Source of the DNA: Alkalimonas collagenimarina | GTDB lineage: Bacteria > Pseudomonadota > Gammaproteobacteria > Enterobacterales > Alteromonadaceae | Direction: 5' to 3' | Length of the DNA stretch: 64,000 nt | Assembly (NCBI RefSeq): GCF_030717845.1 | Contig: NZ_JAUZVZ010000004.1 | Location: 143,071 to 207,070, forward strand | Shown here: positions 18,387-27,690 of the stretch, piece after piece | Layout of the letters: the number at the start of each line of letters is the position of its first letter | How positions within the stretch are numbered: position 1 is the first letter of the stretch | Program-made: the position numbers and the translations under genes | The notes under the pieces: model-generated | What the model was told of the DNA's origin: nothing | Seen by the model: only the letters and a program-made list of their open reading frames with translations | Databases searched by the model: none

Positions 18387-18557
18387 CAGATAATGCTTTC
18401 TGCAATGGGAGCGCTAGTCAGGCCAGCGCCTGCTGATGATTTCTAAACAATAGCTACCCTGTTAAAGAAAAGATTCCTTTTCTGGTTATGATATCAGTGT
18501 CACCTTTCCACGATTCAGCCTATACTCTTCTATACCTTAAATTTACCAAAGGTTTTC

Positions 18558-19202
18558 ATGTCTGATCCTATACTACCGTGGGACCTAACCATCAAGTTAC
18601 GTCAGCAAGCTGAGCAGCAACTCAAAACAGGTTCGACTCAGTTAAACGCAGTATTTACAGCCAGCACGGATGCATTGAGTGCACTTTTTCGACTCAGTAG
18701 TGAGGCCAATACCGCCAGCGACGGACTCAAATTATTGCATGAGTTGCAAACTTATCAGGTAGAACTAGATTTGCAAATGGAACAATTACAACACAATGAA
18801 AGCGATGCAAACCACCAACTGGCATGCTACCGGCAGTTCTTCGACCTGTCTCCGATTGGCTGTATTATCATTAATCTCAATGGCATCATCACCGATTGTA
18901 ACGCCGCCGCCGCAGGTTTATTTGCTCATCTGACGAATGATCAGACCGGACAACTCTGCGGCATCTCTATGCAATCACTCGTGACAGCTAACTGTCAGCC
19001 AATGCTGAGCGCCTCGCTGGCCAGGGTGCAACGTAGCCAGCAAAACGCGACTCTGATTGTCACAGCTGTCACTGGCTCAGGCAACTCTGCAGATCCATGC
19101 AACCTGCGCCTGACCATAAGCTTAAGTCCAGATCAGAAAGCTATCTTGCTGATGCTAGCAGACGATGCCTCAGAACATCGGCTGGCTGCTGATGAACTGT
19201 GA
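18558..19202 (+). CDS. PAS-domain protein preceding CheB-CheR fusion
   Basis: The 214-residue product has a helical N-terminal half (about 10-90) rich in Gln and Leu. A PAS-like domain follows (about 95-210): FFDLSPIGCIIINLNGIITDCNAAAAG is the typical PAS opening (positions 95-121). No output domain is present. AAAGG lies a few bases before the ATG. The stop TGA (19200-19202) overlaps the GTG start of the next gene (19199-19201), so the two are translationally coupled and probably interact. In related organisms such PAS proteins accompany CheB-CheR-PAS fusions (general family knowledge). The ligand is unknown. Confidence 0.75.
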   Translation: MSDPILPWDLTIKLRQQAEQQLKTGSTQLNAVFTASTDALSALFRLSSEANTASDGLKLLHELQTYQVELDLQMEQLQHNESDANHQLACYRQFFDLSPIGCIIINLNGIITDCNAAAAGLFAHLTNDQTGQLCGISMQSLVTANCQPMLSASLARVQRSQQNATLIVTAVTGSGNSADPCNLRLTISLSPDQKAILLMLADDASEHRLAADEL

Positions 19203-21796
19203 TCAAGGTTGTGAATACTGAAGAAACCCTGAAAAAAAAATCGGTTCAATCAATACCTGGTATGGTCGGCATTGGCGCTTCAGCTGGTGGTCTGGGAGCA
19301 CTGGATCAGTTTTTGTCGCATACGCCATCAGACACTGGCCTGGCATGGATCATCGTACAACATCTGGACCCGACCAAAAAAGCGTTGTTGCCAGAGTTAT
19401 TGCAGCGATTTACTACCATGGAAGTGCAGGAAGCGACACAAGGTATGGCTATCAGTGCCAATCATGTGTATGTGATCCCGCCCAATACTGAACTCAGAGT
19501 GCAGCATGGTGCGTTAAAGCTTACCAAACCAACCGAGCCACGCGGTAGACGTCTGCCGGTGGATATCTTGTTCCATTCACTTGCAGAGTCGCTCGGTCAA
19601 GGCGCCATTGGCGTAATTTTATCCGGTATGGGGAACGACGGTACCCTCGGGGGGCAGGCGATTAAAGCTGCGGGTGGTCTGATGGCAGTACAACAACCTG
19701 ACTCTGCTCAATTTAGCTCGATGCCGGAGTCTGCGATTGCCGCAAGTTGTGCTGACATTATCGCCAACTCGACTGAATTGCCAGTACGGATTCTGGCGGT
19801 CGTCTCTCAGATGTCGATGGAGAAACCAGAGCCAGCTCCTACCAAACAACCGCAGCATAGCACCACAAGACAATCCGGGTTAGCAGACGCAGCTTCAACA
19901 AGCGCACTGCATCAGATTATTAACCGGCTGCAAAATCACACCCGACATGATTTCTCACTGTATAAAATCAGTACTCTGCAGCGGCGAATTGAACGGCGCA
20001 TGGCTATCCATTCACTTGACTCCATGCAGCACTATGCCAATTTCCTCACAGACAACCCTCAGGAAAATGATTTACTGTTTAAAGAGCTCTTGATTGGCGT
20101 GACGCATTTCTTCCGGGATGCTGCTGTGTGGCGCTATCTCGCCGACAACGCGCTACCGATGCTGCTGCATCAACAAAAGGGGGAAACCGCTCTGCGCGCT
20201 TGGAGTATCGGCTGCTCAACCGGTGAAGAAGCCTACTCGCTGGCTATGACATTTTGTCAACTGCAGGAAAGTCAACCTGAGTTGCAGCAGTTCAGCTTAA
20301 AGATTTTCGCTTCTGATCTAAGCCCTGATGCCATTGCTCAGGCGCGGCGCGGCCACTACCCACTGGCCGTGGCCGAGCAAATCAGCTCCCAGCAGCTTGA
20401 GCAGTTTTTCATTCGCCATGACAACTACTACCAAATCAAACAACATATCCGCGACATGGTGTTGTTTGCTCAGCATGATGTGATCCTCGATCCGCCATTC
20501 ACCCGACAAGATTTAATTGTCTGTCGCAACCTACTGATCTATTTTGATGCTAAGCTGCAACATAAGTTACTCCCACTAATGCACTACAGCCTGCGCGGCA
20601 ATGGCATCTTACTTCTGGGTAGTTCAGAAACCATCGGTCGCAGCCACGATTTATTTGTGCCGCTGGAGGCAAAACTGCGTTTCTATCAACGTCAGGAGCC
20701 TCTGGCTCATAGTACCCGCCATCTGCCAGTGCATTCGTTTCCACCCTTATCCATGCTAGCCAAGGAGCACCCGGTGCCTACTAACAAAACACCTAGCCAA
20801 CCAACAGATAATTTACAAAGTGCCGCTGATCAGGTATTGCTGCAGGTCTATGCACCTGCAGCAGTGGTCCTGAACAGTGTGGGTGATATTGTGTATATCA
20901 GTGGACGAACCGGCAAGTATCTCGAACCTGCTGCGGGTAAAGCCAATTGGAATTTTCATGCCATGGTGCGCGAAGGGCTCCGGGCACCGTTGTCACTTGC
21001 ATTGAAGCAAGCAGCTGCAGAAACGAAGCCCTTGCAATTGCATCGCTTGCCACTGTCCACCGGGGACAACGCAATGCAAGTGGATGTTACTGTGCAGGCA
21101 TTGCAAGAACCCGCTTCATTGCTGGGCATGACCATGATTATATTTCGCGATGTTTCAGCGACAGATCTTAGTCATCCCCCAGCTGGCATTGATTTCTCGC
21201 TGGAAGCAATACAAAAACAATACCTTGATGAAATTCAGACCTTGCGTGAAGAAACGCGCACTTCAAAAGAAGAACTGCAATCGAGCAATGAAGAGTTGCA
21301 ATCCACCAATGAAGAACTGCAATCGACCAACGAAGAACTGACGACCTCAAAAGAAGAAATGCAGTCGATGAATGAAGAGCTGCAAACCATAAATACTGAA
21401 TTGCAAGCCAAGCTCGATGATCTCGCCTTAGCCCAGAGCGACCTGCAAAACACGCTCAACAGTGTAGAAATTGCCATTCTTTTTCTGGATCAACAACTGA
21501 ATGTTCGCCGCTATACCGAGCAAGCTGCAAATATCATCAATCTGCGTGAAAGCGATCTTGGCCGCCCCTTGAGCGATCTGACCAGCAGTCTGTTGTATCC
21601 GTCGTTGCATGACGACGCGATCGATACCTTACGAACGCTGAAGTTCAGTGAAAAACAAATTCCAACCAATGACGACCGCTGGTTTTCAATACGTATTATG
21701 CCGTATCGGCGATTGGATAATGTGATCGATGGGGTCGTGATTACGCTGGTCGATATCAGCGCAACTAAAAAACTCGAAGCCGCGCTTCGCTCCTAA
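19199..21796 (+). CDS. CheB methylesterase-CheR methyltransferase fusion with C-terminal PAS
   Basis: The 865-residue protein joins a CheB esterase domain (about 20-200; GASAGG Ser28, VQHLDP His55, GMGNDGT Asp147) to a CheR SAM-dependent methyltransferase (about 235-500; GCSTGEEAYS, then VCRNLLIYF). A PAS-like segment (about 540-660), a six-fold heptad coiled coil of EELQSTN type (about 690-735) and a second PAS (about 745-860) follow. There is no N-terminal receiver. Such fusions probably methylate and demethylate glutamates of a signalling partner, but no chemoreceptor, cheA or cheW gene is near. The start is GTG at 19199, coupled to the upstream PAS gene. Confidence 0.92.
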   Translation: MIKVVNTEETLKKKSVQSIPGMVGIGASAGGLGALDQFLSHTPSDTGLAWIIVQHLDPTKKALLPELLQRFTTMEVQEATQGMAISANHVYVIPPNTELRVQHGALKLTKPTEPRGRRLPVDILFHSLAESLGQGAIGVILSGMGNDGTLGGQAIKAAGGLMAVQQPDSAQFSSMPESAIAASCADIIANSTELPVRILAVVSQMSMEKPEPAPTKQPQHSTTRQSGLADAASTSALHQIINRLQNHTRHDFSLYKISTLQRRIERRMAIHSLDSMQHYANFLTDNPQENDLLFKELLIGVTHFFRDAAVWRYLADNALPMLLHQQKGETALRAWSIGCSTGEEAYSLAMTFCQLQESQPELQQFSLKIFASDLSPDAIAQARRGHYPLAVAEQISSQQLEQFFIRHDNYYQIKQHIRDMVLFAQHDVILDPPFTRQDLIVCRNLLIYFDAKLQHKLLPLMHYSLRGNGILLLGSSETIGRSHDLFVPLEAKLRFYQRQEPLAHSTRHLPVHSFPPLSMLAKEHPVPTNKTPSQPTDNLQSAADQVLLQVYAPAAVVLNSVGDIVYISGRTGKYLEPAAGKANWNFHAMVREGLRAPLSLALKQAAAETKPLQLHRLPLSTGDNAMQVDVTVQALQEPASLLGMTMIIFRDVSATDLSHPPAGIDFSLEAIQKQYLDEIQTLREETRTSKEELQSSNEELQSTNEELQSTNEELTTSKEEMQSMNEELQTINTELQAKLDDLALAQSDLQNTLNSVEIAILFLDQQLNVRRYTEQAANIINLRESDLGRPLSDLTSSLLYPSLHDDAIDTLRTLKFSEKQIPTNDDRWFSIRIMPYRRLDNVIDGVVITLVDISATKKLEAALRS
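21269..21394 (+). repeat. Six 21-base tandem units inside the CheB-CheR fusion gene
   Basis: The core GAAGARNTG recurs at 21269, 21290, 21311, 21332, 21353 and 21374, exactly 21 bases apart. This encodes seven-residue units of the form EELQSTN. The array builds the coiled coil between the two PAS segments and could change length by slippage in whole heptads. Confidence 0.85.
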
Positions 21797-21957
21797 TTAC
21801 CGGGCATGGCTGGGGTGCAACCTCACGCCACTAAAAATCAATGGGAAAGTCAGGTCGCTTCGCCAAAACAGCCAAGCAATCACGCCAACCCAAAGCCGCT
21901 TTTTTAGCAGCCAAAACCGTGTTTTCATTCGCAGTCCACTTTAAAATACTTTGTAAT

Positions 21958-22458
21958 TTAACCAGCTGCACCGTGAATCGCCCACTCACGGCTGGCCCGC
22001 AGCCGATCCGGGTCTGGTATCGCAATCACCGATTCAATGGTTTTTATATAAGCCATAGGCAACTGAACTTCCCGAGCACCCACCAACACATGATGCTTGT
22101 ACCAATCGTAGGGAATGACATCATCGCGAATACGGATGGCATAATAGATCAAAGCTTCAAGACTATGACCGTCTACATGATGCAACACCACTTGCTTAGC
22201 GTTATAGCCGGTTCCCAGAGTCTCAGCTTTATCCAGAACCGGCCGCTCAGCCGGATCCATTTTGTACACGACTCCTAACACCTGATGGCTGGCATCACCG
22301 GTATAAAGCGCATCGCACTTGGCAGAGCCATCCAGACTGGCTTTATGAAAACGTAATTGATAGCCCGGCAGCTGGTACACACCAAGACGCTCTGCACTGG
22401 GAACCCGTTGGCGCAGACGCGCGAGCGACATATTTGAGCCATAGGCAAAGTACAGCAT
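21958..22458 (-). CDS. Gamma-glutamylcyclotransferase (GGCT/AIG2-like) protein
   Basis: The 166-residue product begins MLYFAYGSNMSLARLRQR; YGSN is the substrate-binding loop of the GGCT fold. A central Glu in DKAETLGTGYNAKQV fits the catalytic acid, and the length is usual for the family. Members release 5-oxoproline from gamma-glutamyl amino acids or glutathione-derived peptides in the cytoplasm; the exact substrate is not fixed here. It starts 2 bases after the stop of the amidohydrolase, so the two are co-transcribed. Confidence 0.82.
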   Translation of the reverse strand: MLYFAYGSNMSLARLRQRVPSAERLGVYQLPGYQLRFHKASLDGSAKCDALYTGDASHQVLGVVYKMDPAERPVLDKAETLGTGYNAKQVVLHHVDGHSLEALIYYAIRIRDDVIPYDWYKHHVLVGAREVQLPMAYIKTIESVIAIPDPDRLRASREWAIHGAAG

Positions 22459-22460
22459 AG

Positions 22461-23840
22461 TTAGCGCCCCCTATTTTCGGCATTACGCGCCGCTGCAATA
22501 TCAGCCAATTTGGTCTCCAGCTCGGATCGACTGAGCCACTGCCCCCGAACCATCACGCCTGCAGGTTGATACAATACGGACAAGTCTTCCAACGGATTAT
22601 TATCCACCAACAGCAGATCGGCACGATGTCCGGCCTTCACCAAACCAAAGGTATCTTTATCGGCAAAGTACTCGCCCACCGATACAGTGCCACTGCGCAA
22701 AATATCGTAATAACTCATGCCCGCCTCAGCCATCATCGGCAGCTCATGCCGCAGCGACAAACCTGGCACGCTATAAAGCTGCGGCGCATCCGTTCCCATT
22801 AAAATAGTCACGCCAGCCTGATACAAAGCACCAAGCAAGCGCTGACGATTTTCGGCATGAATGGCCGCTGTTTCGCCAGTATAGTAAGCCCCACTGCCGG
22901 CCTCCAGATAGCGTTCCCAGCCTGCAATGACCCGCGCAGGCATGTATTTTAGCTCATCATAATGTTGCAGTTTATCAGCATCGGCAGCACCAATAATGGT
23001 TTCCCACAGCGCCTGAGTAGGCACCACAGCGACCTGATGCGTTTTGGTCAATGCTACTAATGCAGCCATATCCTGCTTAGTAAGGGGCGTATCAAATCCT
23101 CCCAGCGCTGCCATGTAGCCATCTAAGTGATCAATGGTACGACTGCCAAGCAGTATAGCCTGTTCAATGCCAACGTCTTCAGGTACATGACCTGCAAAAT
23201 CAATGCCCTGCTTTTGTGCTTCCTTAGCAATAGCCCGGTAGTGTTCAAGACTTAAACCGGGATGGATTTTTAATAAATCCCAGCCTTCGGCTTTGTGCTG
23301 CTGCACCCGCTCCCTTGCTTGCTCAACCGAGGTAACCGTATGTTGATTAAAACTGGGACCAGCCAAATACAAGGTTGGGCCAAGGCGTTTGCCTGTGGCG
23401 ATATCATCCTTTAACCGTAATTGATGCTCGTGCCCAAGCATGCCACGAACAGTGGTGACACCCCCTGCAAGATACAGCAATAATACATCATCCAGATAGC
23501 GCGCGGGCATGCCACTAAAATCGACGGTAGGCGGCACATGGCCATGCATTTCAGCCAATCCTGGTAACAAATAACGGCCCTCACCGGCTATCCGCTTGGC
23601 ACCATCAGGTATCGCCAGCTCATCAGCAGGAGCCAGCGCAATAATGCGATCGCCTTGCACCAGCACACGCTGATTACGCAAAATACGCTCAGAGTCCATC
23701 GGTAAGACATGCACCTGATCAAACACGATCACCATTTCGTCAGTCGTTGGGCTATCCACTTCAGCTGCGGACAGCATAACTGCACCAAACCATGGCCCCC
23801 CCAACAACAGCAAACTAGCAAACAAACGAGTGCGCAACAT
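22461..23840 (-). CDS. Secreted/periplasmic metal-dependent amidohydrolase
   Basis: From ATG 23840, preceded by AAGGAG at 7 bases, the protein has 459 residues and opens with a signal peptide (LRTRLFASLLLLGGPWFGAV, cleavage near residue 25). The amidohydrolase metal sites are visible in order: GLAEMHGHVPP (HxH), a Lys in LLKIHPG, FAGHVPE, TIDHLDG and the final Asp in MGTDAPQ. Relatives hydrolyse imidazolone, dipeptide or other amide bonds, and the true substrate is unknown. A longer frame to 23921 exists but lacks a ribosome site. Coupling to a GGCT gene suggests peptide or gamma-glutamyl compound breakdown, which is inference. Confidence 0.87.
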   Translation of the reverse strand: MLRTRLFASLLLLGGPWFGAVMLSAAEVDSPTTDEMVIVFDQVHVLPMDSERILRNQRVLVQGDRIIALAPADELAIPDGAKRIAGEGRYLLPGLAEMHGHVPPTVDFSGMPARYLDDVLLLYLAGGVTTVRGMLGHEHQLRLKDDIATGKRLGPTLYLAGPSFNQHTVTSVEQARERVQQHKAEGWDLLKIHPGLSLEHYRAIAKEAQKQGIDFAGHVPEDVGIEQAILLGSRTIDHLDGYMAALGGFDTPLTKQDMAALVALTKTHQVAVVPTQALWETIIGAADADKLQHYDELKYMPARVIAGWERYLEAGSGAYYTGETAAIHAENRQRLLGALYQAGVTILMGTDAPQLYSVPGLSLRHELPMMAEAGMSYYDILRSGTVSVGEYFADKDTFGLVKAGHRADLLLVDNNPLEDLSVLYQPAGVMVRGQWLSRSELETKLADIAAARNAENRGR

Positions 23841-24061
23841 AATCAGGCTCCTTAAAAATTTCACTATATGTGCAGCCAGTATGGTCAGCCAGACAGGCTT
23901 TCGCAACAAAGCTGCCGCCAATATGCCAAAGGTTGCGACCAGCAGTACATAAGGCAGAAACAGAAGAATAAAGAAAATCTCTCACTTTTTTCTCACACCT
24001 CTGATCTTGCTATAGACTTAAGATAACCGTACCGATTAAAACAGCATTATAAAGGCTTTAT

Positions 24062-25342
24062 ATGCGCGCACTCATCATTGAACCCAGCCCAACCTACCAG
24101 CGCATTCTTTCGCGGATGCTGGACACCTACGATTTTGATATGACCTTTGTCGACTCAGCCACGGCCGGTTTTCGTGCCATGCGTGAACATCATCATCAGT
24201 TTGTCTGTGTTGCTATGTATTTACCCGACTTGACCGGTATCGAGTTTTGTCAGCATATCAGGCAAGGGAGCATCAATAATGAAGTTCCTATTTTTATTGT
24301 CACCTCCGAGTCTAACCCGGAGCTGCTCTCTTCTGCTCTGACAGCTGGTGCCACGGATATTATCCGTAAAGATGACCTACCACGGCTTGAAGAAGCCTTA
24401 CATACGTTGATCCCACTAGGCCCCTTTCGTTACAACATCAGTGGCAAGGCTTTGTATCTGGAAGATAGCTTAACGGTAGCCAATGCCACCGATGCCAAAC
24501 TAAAGCGTCTCGGTTTGCAAATGGATCATGCTTTCTCCATTGCAGAAGCACACCACCTATTGCAGCACAACAAGTACGAATTGATCATGACTGACATCGT
24601 ATTACAAGCAAACGAAACCGGTATTGATTTTATCAAGCAACTCCGCTCTGAAACCCGCTTCCAACAAACCCCCATTTTGGCAGTCACCAGTTTGGAAAGT
24701 ATCAATCGTCGTATTCAGGCATTGCAATCCGGTGCCAATGATTACATTTCGAAGCCAGTGCTGGATGAAGAGCTATTTGCCCGCATCAATAATTTGATTT
24801 CATCCAATCGATTGGTCGAGCAACTGACTCGTGAACGACAACGGTTGCTTGAGTTAGCGACTAAAGACCACTTAACTGGGTTGTACAATCGTCATTTTAT
24901 GGGCGAAGTTGCCAAGCGCCGCTTTGCTGAGGCGTACCGTAATCATCTGCCATTGTCGGTGTTAGTCATCGATATCGACCATTTTAAGCAGATTAACGAT
25001 CAATATGGCCATCAAACCGGCGATAACGTACTCAAGTGCCTTGCCGAAGCACTGCGCCAACAATTTAACGACGATGATTATGTGGCTCGTTTTGGTGGCG
25101 AAGAGTTTGTGGTGCTATTAAATCAAACTGAACTTGAACCTGCCCGTCACAAAGCGGCTTTACTGTGTCAAACCCTGCAACAATTAAAACCGGAGAACAT
25201 AATCACTACTGTGAGTGTAGGTGCAGCCAGCTTAAACCCAGCTCAACAAGAGTATTTTGATGAAGTATTTGCCCGAGCAGATAAAGCGCTGTATCAAGCC
25301 AAACAAAATGGCCGTAATCAGGTGGTAGCCTTAGTAGAATGA
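24062..25342 (+). CDS. PleD-like REC-REC-GGDEF diguanylate cyclase
   Basis: The 426-residue protein has two receivers (about 1-120 and 123-245) and a GGDEF domain (about 262-425). In the first receiver the acidic pair is reduced to IIEPSP and the phospho-acceptor position is Ala51 (CVAMYLPD), so it is probably not phosphorylated. The second keeps Asp in IMTDIVL and Lys in YISKPV. The cyclase site is GGEEF (345-349), with DIDHFKQINDQYGHQTGD upstream, so it should make c-di-GMP from GTP. The allosteric RxxD is replaced by NDDD, implying no feedback inhibition. It is a monocistronic gene separated from the patatin gene by 259 bases. Confidence 0.93.
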   Translation: MRALIIEPSPTYQRILSRMLDTYDFDMTFVDSATAGFRAMREHHHQFVCVAMYLPDLTGIEFCQHIRQGSINNEVPIFIVTSESNPELLSSALTAGATDIIRKDDLPRLEEALHTLIPLGPFRYNISGKALYLEDSLTVANATDAKLKRLGLQMDHAFSIAEAHHLLQHNKYELIMTDIVLQANETGIDFIKQLRSETRFQQTPILAVTSLESINRRIQALQSGANDYISKPVLDEELFARINNLISSNRLVEQLTRERQRLLELATKDHLTGLYNRHFMGEVAKRRFAEAYRNHLPLSVLVIDIDHFKQINDQYGHQTGDNVLKCLAEALRQQFNDDDYVARFGGEEFVVLLNQTELEPARHKAALLCQTLQQLKPENIITTVSVGAASLNPAQQEYFDEVFARADKALYQAKQNGRNQVVALVE

Positions 25343-25601
25343 GTTTAACAAGCGCAACATGACCACTAAAAAGTGCTCAAGAAACAAACGGTTTGGCATT
25401 GCAGTCAGAACGCCGTACTGCTATCATTTTCTTAACAATAAGTTTGCGCCTGGGATGTAAGCGGTTCTGTGGTCTGGGCATTGTGGGTGCCATGATACCC
25501 CCTACGTTATGTGACCTGATCAGGGCTGATCCTGCTAGACTATTGTTTCTTCTGGATTGCTCTGGCTCAGGTAGCTTTGCTACGTGTTCAGGAGACCATT
25601 C

Positions 25602-27662
25602 ATGTCGGACAAACAGTTTCAAATCGGTTTAACCATGGCGGGAGCCATTTCGGCAGGTGCTTACACCGCTGGTGCCATTGACTTTCTACTTTTCGCACTG
25701 GAATGCTGGGAGGAGGAAAAACGCAAAAATACCGACAGCAAAAAAGTGGTCCCCGATCATCAGGTGGTTATTTCTGTCATCAGTGGAGCATCAGCCGGAG
25801 CGCTCACCGGAGCCCTCGCTTTTCCTTTGCTCGCATCTGGTTTTAGCCGCCAACACCCACATTGCACCTTGCCACGTATGTACGATGCCTGGGTACGATA
25901 CCCCCGATTTATTGAAGACTCCTCTATTTTAAATCAGGCCTTACTCAACCAAAATGATCTCGAATCCGATCAACCGGCTCGCTCTGCACTGGACAGCACG
26001 CTGCTTGACCACATTGTGCAAAAATCGTTTTGCCACTTAGATGCGGAACAAGCACCCAAACCATACATTGCCGAGAAGCTACACTTGTTCTTCAGCCATA
26101 CCAACTTACGCGGCATCCCTTATTTGGTTCGATTTTCTGGCGAGCTTGGCACCGGCTACCCCATGACATTGCATGCCGATAGGGCCCACTTTATGCTGGA
26201 AGGTTTGGGTGCAACATCAGCACCATCGGCGTGGGCCGAGTCGAGCCGGCATGTCACGTTATCGATTAAAAATCTGCATCAACTCAATCATCTCTCGGAG
26301 AAAGACCCAAACTGGCAGCATTACGCCAATGCAGCCCTGCTGTCTGGTGCTTTCCCCATCGGCTTGGCAGCCATCAATTACGACATACCCATACTAGCAG
26401 ACTATCAACATCGCCGGTGGCCGATAGACAGTGGTACCACCTTGTATCCGCTACAACCTGAACTGGACGAAGAAGAACAATTCAGCATGAGCTATACCGG
26501 GGTTGATGGCGGTATGCTGGATAACGAACCTTTTGAGCTAACCCGCTGGGCTCTGATGAAAAAACCACCGAAACCAAATGCTCGTAAAGACACCAAAACC
26601 AATCCGGTCGACCGAGCAGTCATTATGGTTGACCCCTTCCCTGAAAGTGCAGCATTTCCCGATTTTGATGGCGATAACTCAGTCCTTAGCATCCTCAAGC
26701 AACTGCTTCCCACGCTAAAAAACCAAGCACGTTGCAAGCCTGATGAAGCTATCGCCGCCTTAGATGAAAGTGTGTACAGCCGCTACCTGCTGGCGCCTAT
26801 TCGTTATCGCAGTGATGCAACTTCATCACAACAACGAGGGAAAGATGAAAAACCCGAAGTACACGCCATAGCCTGTGGCCTCACTGGTGGTTTCGGTGGT
26901 TTTCTGGATGAAAGCTTTCGCCACCACGATTATCAACTAGGCCGGCTCAATTGCTATCGTTTTTTAAAACAACATTTTGCTTTACCCGAAGCCTACCAGG
27001 TGGTTGCCAAAGGCTACCAAGACTGTGCTAAATCCTTTCGTTTTACCGATACCGATGCCAAAAACAAGCCAGCAGAATTTCTTCCCATCATACCGCTGGT
27101 GGGTGACGCTGCCATCATGCCCAGTGTACCCGAGTGGCCCCGTATACCGGTCTCGGTGGTTGAGCAACTTGCTGATCAGGCATTTACACGTTATAAAACC
27201 CTGAAAAGCCGCCTCATCGATTCATCAGATGCCCGTATCACCCGCTGGTACCTTAAACTCGGCTTAAGAACTCAGGATTCTACCATTAGAGACATGATTT
27301 TTTATGCCATGCTGCAGGATTTACTCAAACGCGATCAACTGAAGGACTGGGGGGAAGCGGATCAGCTCACAGAGGATGAACGTCAGGTTATTGCGGCGCT
27401 CGCTACCACGAAATATCATGTCCGAACTGCAGAAGTGATTGCACAAGAAGTAAAACTTCCGGTCGGAGAAGTACGGCAGATTTTAAACAAACACAGCGGT
27501 GTGATCGCCGGCCCGGACATTAGCAGAAATGGCCAGAACTATGGCAGCTATTGTTTACGTGAACGCAGGCTACCCATGACCAAGCGCCTGCCTCTGGTTC
27601 GCAATATCAATCGCTTTTTTGTTGGTGGTTTTAGCCATGATCTGGCTAAGCTAAAAACATGA
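25602..27662 (+). CDS. Patatin-like phospholipase-domain protein with long C-terminal region
   Basis: The 686-residue protein has an N-terminal patatin domain. GLTMAGAISAGAYTAGAID resembles the oxyanion loop, ISGASAGALTG gives the nucleophile elbow GxSxG near residue 65, and GVDGGMLDNEPFEL supplies the catalytic Asp of the Ser-Asp dyad near residue 305. It should hydrolyse acyl esters of lipids. About 370 further residues follow. Near the end, EVIAQEVKLPVGEVRQILNK looks like a small helix-turn-helix-type fold. GGAG lies 7-8 bases before ATG 25602, so this start is preferred over 25584. It has no signal peptide and is probably cytoplasmic or membrane-associated. It converges with the ArsA-type ATPase gene. 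Confidence 0.88.
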   Translation: MSDKQFQIGLTMAGAISAGAYTAGAIDFLLFALECWEEEKRKNTDSKKVVPDHQVVISVISGASAGALTGALAFPLLASGFSRQHPHCTLPRMYDAWVRYPRFIEDSSILNQALLNQNDLESDQPARSALDSTLLDHIVQKSFCHLDAEQAPKPYIAEKLHLFFSHTNLRGIPYLVRFSGELGTGYPMTLHADRAHFMLEGLGATSAPSAWAESSRHVTLSIKNLHQLNHLSEKDPNWQHYANAALLSGAFPIGLAAINYDIPILADYQHRRWPIDSGTTLYPLQPELDEEEQFSMSYTGVDGGMLDNEPFELTRWALMKKPPKPNARKDTKTNPVDRAVIMVDPFPESAAFPDFDGDNSVLSILKQLLPTLKNQARCKPDEAIAALDESVYSRYLLAPIRYRSDATSSQQRGKDEKPEVHAIACGLTGGFGGFLDESFRHHDYQLGRLNCYRFLKQHFALPEAYQVVAKGYQDCAKSFRFTDTDAKNKPAEFLPIIPLVGDAAIMPSVPEWPRIPVSVVEQLADQAFTRYKTLKSRLIDSSDARITRWYLKLGLRTQDSTIRDMIFYAMLQDLLKRDQLKDWGEADQLTEDERQVIAALATTKYHVRTAEVIAQEVKLPVGEVRQILNKHSGVIAGPDISRNGQNYGSYCLRERRLPMTKRLPLVRNINRFFVGGFSHDLAKLKT

Positions 27663-27690
27663 TGGCCAGGCCGGCCTGCTCTTGTCTTCA

